A stretch of 64,000 nucleotides of DNA from Callorhinus ursinus (taxonomy: Eukaryota > Chordata > Mammalia > Carnivora > Otariidae). The notes beneath the pieces are model-generated. The model worked only from the letters and a program-made list of their open reading frames with translations. It made no database searches and was not told where the DNA came from. The stretch is from the NCBI RefSeq assembly GCF_003265705.1, contig NW_020313288.1, forward strand, positions 2,795,723-2,859,722, in the 5' to 3' direction. The position numbers and the translations under genes are program-made. Positions 45,321-57,750 of the stretch are shown here, piece after piece; within the stretch, counting starts at the first letter, position 1; every line of letters begins with the position of its first letter.

Positions 45321-45937
45321 CTTCAGGCAGGAGGCCCAAGGACTTTATCCAGAGATGCTAAAATAATGAGGAGAGATGGCAGGTCCTGAGGGCAGAAGGC
45401 CCAGCAACCAGGGACAGAGCCAACCCCACCCCACCCCCGGCCTCCCCTCCAGGACCCCGTCCCGGATCCCCAGGCCCCTCCCTGACTTCCAGCACCCCAC
45501 TGCACTCCCTATATCCTCTGTTCATTTGTCAAACTCTGGTGCCTCCGGCTGCCCCAACTAATAGTGGGCTCCACCCAGGGACATCATTCCAGGAGGTAGA
45601 GGGGAGATGGTGCCAACACTTACACACTCCCTGCCAGGAGCTGTCACCGCTGGGGGACCCCAGGGAAGGAGGCTAAAATTCAACCTTGGTTTTGAGATAA
45701 TTTCCTAAAGCATGGGTGAAGATCACTGGGAAGGGGTTTTGAAGGATGAGTAAGAGTTGGCCAGGTGAATTAGCAGGAATGTCTCAGACGGGAGGAAAGG
45801 GACCTCTCTCCACCCCAGTCCCTCGGGCGGCACTAAGCCCCTTCTTTGCTTCGCTTCTGCCCCTCAACGGCCTTCCAGCCTCCTCCCCAGCCCGGGGGGA
45901 CGCCGGGGTCCTCCAGGAGACCCGCCTGCCTACTCAC

Positions 45938-46330
45938 CTCCCTTAGGACGGCGTCCCGGGACAGCAAGGAGGAAACTGCGGAGGGTCAACCAAGTTCAGG
46001 CCCTGATTGAACACCCCTCCTCATCTCCCCTCCTCCCGGGGCCCTTTGACCCGTCGGGCCCCGCCCCTGCCCGCCCCGGCCCCGCCCCTGCCCGCCCCGG
46101 CCCCGCCCCGCCCCGCCGCCACCTGCACCACGAGGACGATCAATGAAGGAGCAGCAGCTGCACGTGGGCTCGGACTCCGCGGGCGGCCGCTGCAGGCACT
46201 GGCCAATCGTGAGGCCGCTTGCCCACGTGGGCCGCGGCCGCTATCGCTGATTGGCCAGCTCGCCACAGCCGCCGGCCGGGCTGTCAATCAGCACGCCCGG
46301 CGCCTTCGCTTAACCCTTGCGGTACCGCTA
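45938..46330 (-). promoter_or_regulatory. TLE6: TLE6 promoter CpG island and 5' untranslated exons
   Basis: A probable first exon ends at 46123 with donor GTGCAG|GTGGCG on the - strand, and a second untranslated exon covers 45975-45938. Upstream are CCAAT boxes at 46203-46207 (+) and 46250-46254 (as ATTGG), E-boxes CAGCTG at 46155 and CACGTG at 46161 and 46224, and GC boxes. A GC-rich tandem repeat occupies about 46,060-46,118. No TATA box is obvious. The exon coordinates are inferred from splice signals only. Confidence 0.65.
46060..46118. repeat. GC-rich tandem repeat in the TLE6 promoter
   Basis: Units of ccccgcccctgcccgccccgg repeated about 2.5 times, rich in GC boxes (Sp/KLF sites). Confidence 0.8.
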
Positions 46331-47559
46331 TGAGGAAAGGCAGCGTGCAGAGCCGCAGGCAGTTTGGGGTCCAAAGTGGGGGAAGGATATTTAGAAGGGC
46401 TTGGGGTCAGAGGGTGCAACCTGGATAGGGGCTGGATGGCGTGTAGCTGCATTGTTTAGTGAAAAGCCTGATCATTTTAAGCCGTGCCCCAGAGTGGCTT
46501 AGGGCTAGGGGTGGGGCTGGGAATGAGGGCAGACTCATTCCAATCCTTAGATAGGGGCTAATAACATTTTCCTCAATATTAATAACGCAGTTCAAACTAA
46601 GCTTCAAGCCCCTTTAATGGGGAAAACTTAACAGCTCCCTTTCATCCCGTCGATGAATTTTCCCAACTGTCCCCCAAGCCCAGGATCTGAGAACCAAAAG
46701 CAGGGACTGCAGAGGCCTTGAAGCTGGTACAATTTGTCCAGGTTCAAGGCCAGGATAGGAAGGGGTGGTGGGTATTCCAGGCCTGGGATGGTAGAAGAAT
46801 AAAGGGTGGGGGTTGTAGGAGTTGTAGGATTCTAGAGCTGTGCTCCGGCCCAGTTTGCAAGGCCTACTGGAGGTGTGCTCTGGTCCTGCCCACCCCAGGA
46901 CATTTGCACTAACCATTCCCTCCTCTACCAGGAATAGTCTCCCCTGACAGCCACTGGCTTGCTCCCTCCTTCCGCGGTCTGCTCAGAGCTCCCCACCTCC
47001 GCAGGCCTCCCTCATCCCTTTTAAAAATGAACTTCCAGCACCACCACCCCCTTCTCCCTTCCTTATTTAATTTTTCTCCAAACGTGGTTTGAATTGGCAC
47101 TAATCTTGTTGTAACCTCAGTGACTGTAAGTTCTGCTGTGTTTAAAATTCACGTACTGCTGATGGGGTTCTCAGACATTCTTGTACCGGCCACAGGGCCT
47201 ACCCCGGTAGGTATGCCGGCTTGGCATCCACAGAAGGGAGAGGACACTCTGCTGGCCCTTGCTGTGCTTTGTATGGGAAGGGGCACACTTGGGGGTTCAG
47301 ATCTTGGGATGCACTGTCCCCCGAGGTTATAATGTAAACACACAACTTGGGCTTTGTGGCTGGTGTATGGAGGGGAAAGTGAGGGCTGCCACGTGTGCAC
47401 CGCAAAAAAAACCCAGGTTTTCACCCATGATCCCTCCACTGGCCTTTAATTGAAGCGTATTTTATTTATGGGCCAGCCTGCTAATTTGCCTCCGTCTGTG
47501 CGCTTGGCTCTCTTCCTCTCGTGGTTGCTGGGCACACCAGTTTATCCAAGGCTGTCTGT

Positions 47560-47745
47560 CTCACACGGTACCCACTGGGTACCTGTGGCTATTTAAATTA
47601 AAACACATGAAAATGAAATAGAATTAAAAACTCAGTTCCTCAGCTCACTGTCCGCATGTCAATCGCTCAGCAGCCACACGTGGCTGGGGATGACCATCCC
47701 CATGGGACAGTGCAAATCGAGAACATTCCCATCCTGGCGGGAAGT
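47560..47745. mobile_element. hAT-Charlie type MITE
   Basis: Same family as 43.8 kb: tacctgtggctatttaaatt, aaaaactcagttcctca, agccacacgtggct, agaacattcccatcc. Confidence 0.65.
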
Positions 47746-48569
47746 TCCAGTGGACAGGACAGGTCTGTCTAGGTCCACGCAGAGGTCAGAAGCATTTCAC
47801 AAGGAGCCATTCTACTCTCTCCTTCGGAAGCCCGCAGGCGGGTGGGGTAGGAGCCCGGGTGGCGGGCCCTGCCCTTCCTTTCAATGTCCCCCATGTCCCC
47901 CAGTCTGGCCGGCAGGGACGCAGCTGTCCCTGAGCCCTCTGGGAGGGCTGAGCGCACAGCAGAGCGGAGGGGAGGCAGCAAAGATTTCCTTCTTGGCTTT
48001 TGAGTTGTTGTGGTTGACTTTGGAAGCCCCAGGTCTGGAAGAAGGGTTTGCATTTCCAAAGATTTGGAATTCCCTGGCAGGCCCTGGTGACCTCAGACCC
48101 AGCCCCCCCCCCCCCAGGCCCAGGGTTACTTGGTTTGGGTGTAGGCCAGGCAGAAGGCTCAAGGGAAAGCCTGGGGTGCAGAGGGGGCTGTGGCGTGACC
48201 ACGGGGAAGTGGCAGCAGGGAGGGGGTGACCGCTTTCAGTCCCCTGCCCCCATTCTCTCCCCCGGCCCCAGGACAGGCCAGTGGCCCTGTGGGAGAGTGA
48301 AGGAGGGGAAGGAACAGCTGCAGAAAGCCTGTAGGTAGAAGGACACTGGTGTCCAGTCAGTGGATGAGGCGAAAGGACAGGGACCTTCCAAAGACTGTGG
48401 CTGCGCTGGGTGATAGACGCTGAAGGGTAGGATGCCCCTCGGCTGCCCTGCCTCAGAGGCCACTGGAATGCCCTTGAACTTAGACCTAGCCCCAGGAAAA
48501 GTGAATTTATTGAATTACCCAGAATTGATCAAAGTCTGCCTTCTGCCATCTGGTGGAGAGAGGCTCGTA

Positions 48570-48925
48570 TTCATTTCCGGGGCTACTGTCACAAATGACC
48601 CCATGCCCAGTGGCTTCAAACAACAGAAATCTATTCCATCGTGTTCTGGAGGCCGGAAGTCCAAAACCCAGGTGTCGGCAGGGCTATGCTCCCTCTGGGG
48701 GCTCCAGGGGAGGATCCCTCCCGTCCTTCCTGTTTCGGGGGGCCACCATTCCTTGGTGTCCCTTGGCCTCTAGACACATCCCTCCAATCTTTGTATCGGT
48801 CCTCACATGGGCTTCTCCTGGTGTGTGTCTGTGTCCAAATTCCCCTCTTCTTATAGGACACCAGTCATTGGATTTAGGGCCACTCTACTCCAGTATGACC
48901 TCAACTCAATCTGCCATGAATCCAG
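48570..48925 (+). mobile_element. Ancient interspersed repeat, same family as 20.6 kb
   Basis: aacaacagaaatctattcc, gttctggaggccggaagtcc, ggtgtcggcagggctatgctc and ggacaccagtcattggattt. It has a clear family resemblance to 20,565-21,000, with better conserved 3' wording. Confidence 0.55.
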
Positions 48926-49189
48926 AGAGGTTAACTCACGTCCCCAGGGTCACAGAGTGACTGAGTGGCTAAGCTGATATTTGAACTCTGGTCATCTTGC
49001 TGTGGGATATACCCTTGTAACCCTGACACCGTAATGCCCAGATCTAAATTAGGTTCCTGCCATTGAGCTGCCCATGTCACAGCATTAGGTGGGGCCCTCT
49101 GTGGACCCGAGCTTGGAGGAACATGCATCCATTCCAGAAGTGGCCTTTTGGAGCTCCTGGACCTGGCTCTCACTTCTAAAGAAACCCAG

Positions 49190-49400
49190 ACGTATTAGTT
49201 AGCTACTGCTGTGTAACAAATTGTCCCCAAAGTTAGTGGCTTAGACGATAAGCATTTATCATCTCACACAGGTTCTAGTGGTCAGGAATCTGGAGGTAGC
49301 TTTGCTGGATCACTTTTAGGGGGGCTGATGAGCAGCTGTCCAGCTTTCAGCTTCTCTGTCTCCCTTCCCAGCGAATGTGTTGTGCCATGCAGAAGTCGAT
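49190..49400 (+). mobile_element. MLT1-type LTR fragment
   Basis: gttagctactgctgtgtaac, aaattgtccccaaagttagtggc and agcatttatcatctcacac are MLT1 landmarks. Non-coding. Confidence 0.7.
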
Positions 49401-49502
49401 TTGAAAACCTCAGCAAGTCCCCGTCTTGTCACTCTGTCTCCCTTGACCCTAATCCTACTGGCCACTTGGTGCTTTGTTGTTGTTTCACTTAATTCTTCTT
49501 TG

Positions 49503-49538
<36 letters not shown>

Positions 49539-50129
49539 ATGTGTGCAGGCGTGGATGATAGGATGGCTCAGTGGGTAACACATGCATCCATCCATGGGCC
49601 TTTTTCGTGCTTATTTTCCCCAGATGTCTGTGTCTTAGTTGCGGGGTCCAAAGTAGCCCTTTGTCACGTCCATCCCAAAGCACACCTTTGTCCCAATTTA
49701 CACTTCGCCTCAAAAGGAGCCTTCCTCTGGGACTTGGGGAGGAGATGTGACCTGGATGAGGTCCCAGCATCAACGCTTCCCGACACGGAGTTGAGAGACT
49801 TGCCCAACCAGCCAGCTCCTGTACATGTAGGACCGAGAGTGACCAAGGTTGGTTCATTGGGTGCATTGGGCTGCCGCAGGCTTCCCAGCACACCCCCAGG
49901 TGGCCCATTCTTATTTCCAGTGAAGTCATCCTAATGAGACCCCGAAGGCAGGGCGAGGCCACGGACGCCCCGCTGAGGGTCCAGTTCTTCGCCCCCAGGA
50001 GGTGGGAAGAGGGGAAGGTGGGTCCCCGCTAGACCTGACCCCGAGGCCCGTTCAGAGTTGAACTTGTGGTCTCTGGCGCCCTCTGCTGGCGAAATGATTT
50101 ATTACAGCGCTGTCGCGGTGTCCTTTCCC

Positions 50130-50725
50130 TACCGTGAGGTCAACCCGTTTCAAAACCCTACGCAGTTCCAGGATCTTTGGTAAATTTGTCCAGTTGCACA
50201 ACCATCGCCACAGCCGAATCTTGGAACATTTGCATCACCGGGAAGTGTCCCTCTGGTCCGTTGTGAATCGACCCCTCCCTCCCATCCCTAGCTTTCTCTC
50301 CCTGGGAGTATCTCCTTTTCTAGAAACGTCATATACATGGGCTTATAATAAATACATGTCTTTTGCGTCTGGCTTCTTTCACCGAACGTCATCTTTTGAG
50401 GTTCATCTGTGTTTTTTGCGTGTATGGGTGCTCGGTTCCTGTTTGCTGCAGGCGAGTATTTCATTTGGGTGGGTGGACCCCACTTTGTTTCTCCCGGGCC
50501 CTCGGTGAAGGTTTGGCTGTTTGCAGTTTGGGTGGTTGTGAACACGTCCACGAACAAGTGTGTGTGTTGGCATGTGCTCTCGTTCCTCTTGGGGAGATAT
50601 GAGAACCTGTCTACCTTTTTCTGGAGGTTCCAGGCTTTTCCCCAAAGTGGGGACACTGTCTTGCATTCCCACCGGCTGTGTCTGAGGTCCGGAGTTGCTC
50701 CACATGCTCTCAGTGGGAAAACCTC
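50130..50725 (+). mobile_element. Degraded L1 3' region
   Basis: gttgcacaaccatcgccacag, ttctagaaacgtcatatacatgg and gttcatctgtgtttttt follow the L1 3' order. Heavily mutated. Confidence 0.55.
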
Positions 50726-50992
50726 TAAATGAGGGGATTCCCTGTGGGAGGAACGTCTTCCTTCTCAGAAGGGTCTTCTGGTGGCCAGCTGGCCCTCATC
50801 CGGCTCCAGCCTCTCCTGCTCCAAGCCTGAGTTTGAGCTTCATTTCTGCCCATCCTCAGATTGGACGCCAGGCTCAGAGTCTGATGGGTCTGGGATGCCC
50901 CAGCCCCGTGGGTCCTTGTGGTGGGTGAGGACCTCTCCCTTCGGGGGTCTCTCTGTTTATCCATCTTTCCATTATTACTCTCTATTGACAGT

Positions 50993-51186
50993 TTAAAAAT
51001 ATTTTATTTGTTTATTTGACAGAGAGAGACCCAGCGAGAGAGGGAACACAAGCAGGGGGCGTGGGAGAGGGAGAAGCAGGCTTCCTGCCGAGCAGGGAGC
51101 CCGATGTGGGGCTCGATCCCAGGACCCCAGGACCATGACCTGAGCTGAAGGCAGACGCTTAACTGACTGAGCCACCCAGGCTCCCC
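50993..51186 (-). mobile_element. CAN-SINE, antisense
   Basis: Complete antisense copy from tttatttgacagagagag to ccacccaggctcccc. Confidence 0.92.
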
Positions 51187-51244
51187 TCCTTACAGTATAT
51201 TCCTAATAAAGCACCGGACAGTCTTTTAAACATTGAGTGGAATC

Positions 51245-51640
51245 CTGCCCCTCCCCTGCCCAGTCTCCTCCCACAGCTCTCCCTTGGACTCAGAGCCAAA
51301 GTCTTCAGAGGGCTTTTGAAAGCCCTGCAGGGTCTTTACCACCCTTCTGATTAATCCCGGGTTACAGTCCCTTCACTCCATTCACATGGACCTTCTGCTG
51401 TTCCTCACAGGCTACCACAGGACCTTTGCATGGGCTGTCTGCCCATCTAGAACTCTCTTCTTGACTGCATTGTGACTCACTCCCTCAAGTACTTCCTATT
51501 TTAGCTCAATGTCACCTCCTCAGAGTGGCCTTCCCTGACCCCCACCCACATGAAACTGCACCCTACCTCTGCCTGAGGAGGCACCTTATAGTCCCCTTAT
51601 CTTGTTTTCACACCAATTTCACTGTTGGACAACAGTAGAT
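51245..51640 (+). mobile_element. L2 fragment, sense
   Basis: aggacctttgcatgggctgtc, caatgtcacctcctcagag and ggccttccctgacccccac. Confidence 0.7.
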
Positions 51641-52828
51641 TAATTTAGACACTTGGAGGCAAGAATCATTGGAAACCATTCCAGAAGCTATTATGGTGGA
51701 TGTTTCTTGCCTGAAGCAGTCTTTGTACCCCGAGCACGCCCCCACATTTGCCACTGGGCCCTTGGTATTTGGCTGTACATGAGAGCCTTCCCTTTTCTCC
51801 TGTGAATCTAGTTATTATTGGTGTGGACACATAGAGTCCCATTTTTTTTAATGGCTTATAATTCATCGTTCTCCTTCATTATTTGGATGGTCCTATTGTC
51901 TAAGATTTGGCCAGATTTCAAGCTGACTTCTCTGCTTTTCTGACACGCTGCAGCATTCTTTCGAGTGCCTCCTGGCTTGCAGGCAGAACTGGATGGTCCA
52001 GGCTCCTGTTCCTCTCCTGTCCCAGCCCTGGGATCTTCGTTGTAAACATGCAGATTTCTGAGCCCCAGCCCAGCAGGTGGGGGAGCAGAAATTAGGGATT
52101 CTTTGGAGAGTGAGCATCTTTTAAGAAAGCTTCCTGGTGGGATAGGGTGGCCTGAGAGCCAGGAGGGAGATGGGCGTGAGTATAAAAAGGTATTATGGGA
52201 GATCCTTGTGGTTGTGATATTGAACTTTACTTTTGCAAAATGTTACCACTAGCAAAATGTGAGCAAAATATAGCCGGGATCTCTCTGCACTTTCTTACAA
52301 CTGCAGGTGAATCGCCATTCTCCCAGTAAAAATTTCAATTAAAAAAAAAGACTAACAGGAACATGGGAAAATAGCGTCGCAGTGGATGTGCCAATACCAT
52401 GAGAGGCTAAATGGAAGAATCCTTGGGCTGCAGCTTCCAAGCAGTGATCTTGTTATTGTCCAATTAGCTTTACAGAAATAAAGGTGAGGATAAAATTCGG
52501 GATGAAGAACAAAAAGGAATGGGTCCAGGTGATTCAGGGAAATGGCTTCGTTTGGGACCCACTGTTTTCAACTGCAAAGAAGCCATTCTAAAATTCTTGG
52601 AAGGAATGATCTTACCTGGTATGTTCTTGAAAAACAGCAATAAAGCCAAAGATACAGGCAAAAGAATGAAAGGAAACGGTTGCAGACTATTAGAATCGCT
52701 CACCCGTTGTTCTTTGATCATTCCCTGGCTATCTACATATTTGATAGTACAAGCAAGGAGACTAGTTTTGGGTAGCTTTTTATTTTGATATCATTTCAAA
52801 CTTATGCAAGAATAGTACTAAGAACTCA

Positions 52829-53525
52829 TGTATGTGTGTGTGTGGTGTGTGTGTGTACATGTCTGTGTGCGCACGTGCACGTGTCTGTGTGCGCAGGTGC
52901 ATGTGTCTGTGCGCATGTGCGTATGTGTGCATATATTTGCGTGCCTGTGCGCGCGTGTATGTGTGCATGTGTGTACGTGTCTGTGTGCGCATGTGCACGT
53001 GTCTGTGTGCATGTGCGTATGTGTGCGCATGTGCACGTGTTTGTGCGCGCGCGCGTATGTATGCATTAGTGCACGTGTCTGCGCACGCGTATGTGTGCAT
53101 ATGTGTACATGTCTGTGTGCGCATGTGCACGTGTCTGTGCGCACCCATATGTGTGCATATGTGCACGTGTCTGCTCATGTGCACGTGTCTGTGTGTGCAT
53201 GTGCGTATGTGTGCATATGTGCACGTGTCTGTGCGCATGTGCACGTGTCTGTGTGCATGTGCGTATGTGTGCGCATGTGCACGTGTCTGCAGGCGCGTAT
53301 GTGTGCATATGTGCACGTGTCTGTGCGCATGTGCACGTGTCTGTGCATGTGCGTATGTGTGCATATATGCATGTGTCTGTGTGCGCGCGCGCGTATGTGT
53401 GCATATGTGTACGTGTCTGTGTGCGCATGTGCACGTGTCTGTGCATGTGCGTATGTGTGCGCATGCGCACGTCTGTGCGCGCGCGTGTATGTGTGTGCAT
53501 ATGTGTGTGTGTATACACACATACA
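52829..53525. repeat. ~700-bp alternating purine/pyrimidine (GT/GC/AT) array
   Basis: The block is a degenerate tandem array built on variants of tgtgcgcatgtgcacgtgtc. It is nearly perfect purine/pyrimidine alternation with at least 14 CACGTG hexamers. Long open frames on both strands (Cys/Val-rich on +, Thr/His/Arg-rich on -) are by-products of the repeat and not genes. It lies in repeat-derived DNA before an L1 tail. Confidence 0.95.
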
Positions 53526-53639
53526 AATTGTGTATTCCTTCTCTTAACTCAGAGTAAATTGCATTCTGTGCCCGTTTATCCTGAAATACTTCAGCGAACT
53601 GGTTTTTGAGAATGAGGGGCGCCCTCTTGTGGTCATGCT

Positions 53640-53990
53640 TTTTCTCCCTTGAAATAATTATATATTCTAGAAACGCTTTGTCAGGATATGTTTCGCAATA
53701 TTCGCAAATATTTTCTCCTTGTTGTCGCTTGCCTCCTTGTTTGCGTCAAAGTAGCTTTCAAAGAGCAAATATTTAAATAATATTTAAATAATATTTAATG
53801 ACCCACTCGATCGTTTCTTTGTATTTGTCACATTTTGCGTACTAAGAAATATTTGCCTGGCCCAAGGTCACAAAGATATTTCTCCTGGGTTTTCTTCGAG
53901 ATGTTTAGAGTTTCAGCTCCTACTCTCAGGTCTACGATTGGCTCAAAACTGATTTGCGTACACTATATTATGATGAACTCACTGATTGTG
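53640..53990 (+). mobile_element. L1 3' tail next to duplication copy 1
   Basis: tattctagaaacgctttgtcag, gcaaatattttctccttg and catttgcg-type words as in the 59.4-kb fragment. It immediately precedes duplication copy 1, as the other L1 tail precedes copy 2. Confidence 0.6.
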
Positions 53991-54839
53991 AATAGACAGG
54001 CATGTTCTTAAAAGAAAGATCTGTAAGAATTTTCAATTAGCCTTAAATTGAGCCTGTTGATTTAATGTAATTGTAACCAGCTGTCCCAGTACATCCCAGC
54101 CCCCATTCGTAGCACATCTGAGCTTCTGCAGGTGCCGGAGATGTCAGCTCATAACCAGGAGCTTCCCACAGAGTCCCCAGGCACCCTGGGCCAGCCCCCC
54201 ACCCCCAGCAGAAGCATCCAGCCTGGAACCTGCGAAGGGTGGGGCCGGTCCGCAGACAGGGAAGTGGGGGGTGTGGGGAGTGTGTGGGGTAGGGAGGGGG
54301 CTTCCCTGGGAGTGATGGGACTCAAACAGCTGTGCAGGGCCTGGGGTGGGGAGCAGTCACTCCCCCGTCCACACTGGGATATATTATATTTATTATATAA
54401 GCCATTTATTAACATGGCTAATGTTTTTGTCCCTCCCAACTGCAATCTAAGAAGGATGAGGGCAATTACTGTGTTCATTTACTGCCATATACCCCAGTGC
54501 AGAGAACCGAGCCTGGGATATAAGATGCCTCCTGAGTATGTATTGGAGGAATCCACAGGCATTTTTCCTCACCTACGCGGTGCAACCGAAGGCGCACGAA
54601 CGTGAAAATGTGAACTAGGTCGCCATCCAGTGGCCAGGACAGGATACCACACCCACTAGAGGAGGAAAAACAGCATGTAGAGAACCGCACAAAATGACCC
54701 CATTTCTGGAAGAAATGAAAGACATTCCAGGGAGAAACATTCCGATGATGTGAATATGTTTTCACGGGAGTGTGTTTGCAGGCGGAAAGTGTCGGGGAAA
54801 TAAGCACTTATTGCCAGTGTAACGGGGGGCTCAGGGCTT

Positions 54840-55420
54840 GCTCAGTGGCCACGCCCCCAACCACACCCCTGGGCCTCGTTCGGCCTCTAGCCACGCCCTA
54901 GGGGCGGTTCCAGTCTCAACCACGCCCATAGTGCCATTCGGGCTTCAGACAGGCCCTAAGGCGGTGGATCCGGGGACTGGACCCAATCGCTCTCCAGAGG
55001 GCGGGGGGAACTAGCGTCTATCTGCTCGCCGATTGGAGAATGAGGCTCGCCCCTCCCATCGTTGAGGCTCCACCAATCCAGAGACCCAGGCTTGCCTTCT
55101 TTTCCGCTCCCGGCAGCCCCGGAACCGGAAGCGAAAGCGCCGATCCGGCTTCTGCCGGCGGCGGCGCGGTGGTTCGTCTCTGCGGACGTTTGCCTTTCCT
55201 GGGCCTGGGCGATTCAGTGTCCGCTGCGGGGCCCGGCCCCGTCTCCGCTGGACGCCGGGGCTGGGTCAAAGGGCGGGGTCCAGCCTGCGTGGAGGCCCCT
55301 GGGGCGGGGCGCCCCCCGACCGCCGGGACGCTGGGGCCCGGCCGAGCCCCGGCTGGAGGAAGGGCCGGTGTGGGTGCGGGGTAAATGCCGCCTGGCTCCC
55401 GTGGGCTCGGAGCAGCGCAG
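54840..55420 (+). promoter_or_regulatory. CpG promoter, copy 1 (probable KRAB zinc-finger gene type)
   Basis: Repeated ccacgccc boxes, CCAAT boxes (gattgg near 55,031, ccaat near 55,074) and an ETS-like CCGGAAGCG near 55,125 lead into a CpG exon-like block. The first good + strand donor is at 55,381 (gcggg|gtaaat). The layout resembles KRAB zinc-finger gene promoters, and the human neighbour beyond TLE6 is ZNF77. No KRAB box or zinc finger is encoded downstream within the window, so the gene assignment is an inference. Confidence 0.45.
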
Positions 55421-55739
55421 GGCCGCGTGCAGAGGGGCAGCGTCGCGAATGGGCTGCGCTGTGGACCCAGGTCCCATTTCCTTGGAAACCACAAAGACAG
55501 AGATGTGGGTTGTTGTGTCCGGAGACCCCTTATCTGAGCCTCCGCACGTGGTGGGAAATGCAGCCCGGTTCCCCGGTGTCCAAGGGAATCGGACCGTCCC
55601 CGCAAGAGACGGACGCTTCCTTCTTAACGGACAGAGTGTCCGGCGAGTTCGAAGGGGCGGGATGGCTCCAACCGGAGAAAGGTTTCCTGCTAATTTTGCA
55701 GCTGGCTTTACTGCCTCTGTCCTCTCCGGCCTCTGAATG

Positions 55740-57750
55740 TCAGGGCAGGGACTTAACCTTTCTCAGCTGATTTTTCCTATCGTTCGTATCCATGGCACTG
55801 AGACGTTGTGCTCGGCTGGGCGCCAGCCTTGGGCTCCATCCTGGCCCCAAGCCGATGATGTCACGCAATTTGTCGAGCCCTTCAGAGCCTCAGATTGCAC
55901 ATCTGTGAAATGAGAGTACATAACGGTACCTGCACTGGGCAGGTTAACGAGTGCTGTGCAAAGTGTTGGTTATTGTTAATAATGTCAGCTCATCATCATG
56001 GGCATCCTCACATTCAAGTCTTAGACCCCTGACTCTACGTAGCAGAATGACAAGTGGCTATGACCGTGGGCTTTGACCCAAATAATGGGTAAAATGAGAC
56101 CAGGGATTCCCACCCTGAGGACGCTTTTATCCCCAGGTAACATTTGACAATGTTGGAAGATACAGTGGTGGTGACACCTGGGTTAGTGGGGTATTGCTGC
56201 TCGCCTTGGGTGGTTGGAAGCTGGAGATGCAGCTCAGCACCCTCCGGTGAGCAGGTCGGCGCCCCCAGTGTTTAATGTGCCCACCCTGAGATGCTGTGTT
56301 TGCATGGAGTAGACAGACGTTCACCAGGCATATATCATTGTTACTAATATGACTCTATTACTGATGAATTTTCATGGAGAAATGGTTTTCCAGATCCAGG
56401 TTAATTTCCTCAGGTCCAGGTTATTTCCTTAATCTCAACGAGGCAGCTAGACTATTTCTTTTTCACGAAATAATTTTCAAACAAAAGTACAGAGGTGATA
56501 ATTTTAACATGTACCCATATTTGCTACAAATGTTTGTACAGATAAACAGTACACAAAACAATACGTAAAAAATAAACTAAAAACAGCACTGATAGGGGCG
56601 CCGGGGTGGCTCAGTCGTTAAGCGTCTGCCTTCGGCTCAGGTGCTAGTCCCAGGGTCCTGGGATCAAGCCCTGCGTCGGGCTCCCTCCTAATGTCCATCA
56701 GATTTAGTGTTGATTATACATCAGGGTTTCTCAAACTCACTGCCTCCCTGGCCCAGATGCTAGGAGCCATCCCACTGGTGACAACCAGAAATGTCTCAGA
56801 TGTTGCCAGTGTCCCTGAGGGGCAAACTCACACTTGGTTGAGTACCAGCTTTATACGGAGGTGTGATTACGTCCTTACCGCTGCCCTGTACATACCGTGA
56901 CTTATTTAACAGTTTTATTGGTGGTGGTGTTTTAGTCTGTTTTGTCAGTGTTTTACTTTTGCACATACCGCCCATCCTTGCTCCGGAATCCTGCGGGCAG
57001 CTGTGGAAGGGGTCCAGGGGAGGAACTGCACGGTTTGGCTGCTGTATTTGGGAGCTGCATGTTTACAAATCTCGATTTCTCTGGAACACTTACATGACTT
57101 GTGCAGCTGTGTGAGCATATTCTCCTGGAGAACAATGGGGCAAAGTACGGTCCCAGTTGGTGCCTGTGAAAAGCAAGGCTCCTTCCACACCAGTCCCTAG
57201 TCACTTAGTCGAGCCCCTAAAAAGGCACCAAAACCTCCAATTGCTTGTATGGGTTTTCAGGGCTCCGCACATACAATCCTATGTCCTTTAAGCCCAAGGA
57301 GACAATTAGTGGGTATTTTAAATTGCAATGAAATTTAATTTAAATTTCATTGCAATAAGATTGTCCTGGAGCAGCCTGCAGGGCCTGAGAAGAGCTGTTT
57401 TTACCCAATGTTGGCCAAGACGTGGAAGTACCATAACTCTGGAGTTCATGGTCACCTGCAAGGGTTGACTCAGTTGTCAATCGTGTGGCTATTCAAATTA
57501 TTCACTGAAACCCCTGTCTCTTTTGAAGCTGCCTTCTATGGCAAGATTCCCTGGCTGGGTTTTGCAGAACTCCCTTCTCAAGAAGATTTGATTCTTCTGT
57601 CATTTTTATGCACATTTATTTTCTTCCAGTTATTTCTCAGAATTCATTCTTGCAATTCTCTGTTCCCCTCAAGCTGTGATTTTTGTGGTGTTTCTTTCAG
57701 TAGTGTGTGCTGTCCCGCGTGGTAGCAACATGAGGCCATTTCAAAAAATT
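55740..57750. other. Intergenic or intronic stretch after promoter copy 1
   Basis: If copy 1 is transcribed this is its first intron. It contains MER3-like hAT pieces (about 56,100-56,320 and 56,720-56,850), a truncated SINE and A/T-rich unique DNA. No KRAB exon was seen. Confidence 0.5.
56595..56689 (+). mobile_element. 5' part of a CAN-SINE
   Basis: Head ggggcgccggggtggctcag through the tRNA-related region. It is truncated at gggctccctcct without a tail. Confidence 0.85.

Larger units (their letters stand above)
39684..45357 (-). other. TLE6: TLE6 5' coding exons: degenerate Q-like domain
   Basis: Codons 1-93. Key pieces are [44 protein letters not shown] and [20 protein letters not shown]. 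The 42-bp and 63-bp exons match TLE2 exons 4 and 5 in phase and nearly in length (45 and 63 bp), although only a few residues such as the HK and AE positions survive. The translation start lies in exon 3. Its 5' part (45321-45357) is untranslated. Confidence 0.85.
46430..52828. other. Intergenic stretch between TLE6 and the 52.8-kb array
   Basis: No exon with homology that I recognise. It holds hAT, MLT1, L1, L2 and SINE pieces listed separately, plus unique sequence at about 46.4-47.5 and 47.8-48.5 kb. The longest frames (for example 47,690-48,229) lack any recognisable domain or splice context. Confidence 0.6.

Noticed and set aside
52829..53525. CRISPR-like array
   Set aside because: Units are degenerate, directly adjacent and without unique spacers. 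This is a eukaryotic simple-repeat array.
52780..53609. Long Cys/Val-rich and Thr/His-rich frames on both strands
   Set aside because: They are translations of the alternating GT/GC array. There is no start context, splice signal or domain.
55062..55736. 224-codon frame in promoter copy 1
   Set aside because: CpG-island frame without domain. The splice donor at 55,381 would interrupt it. No matching frame is conserved in copy 2.
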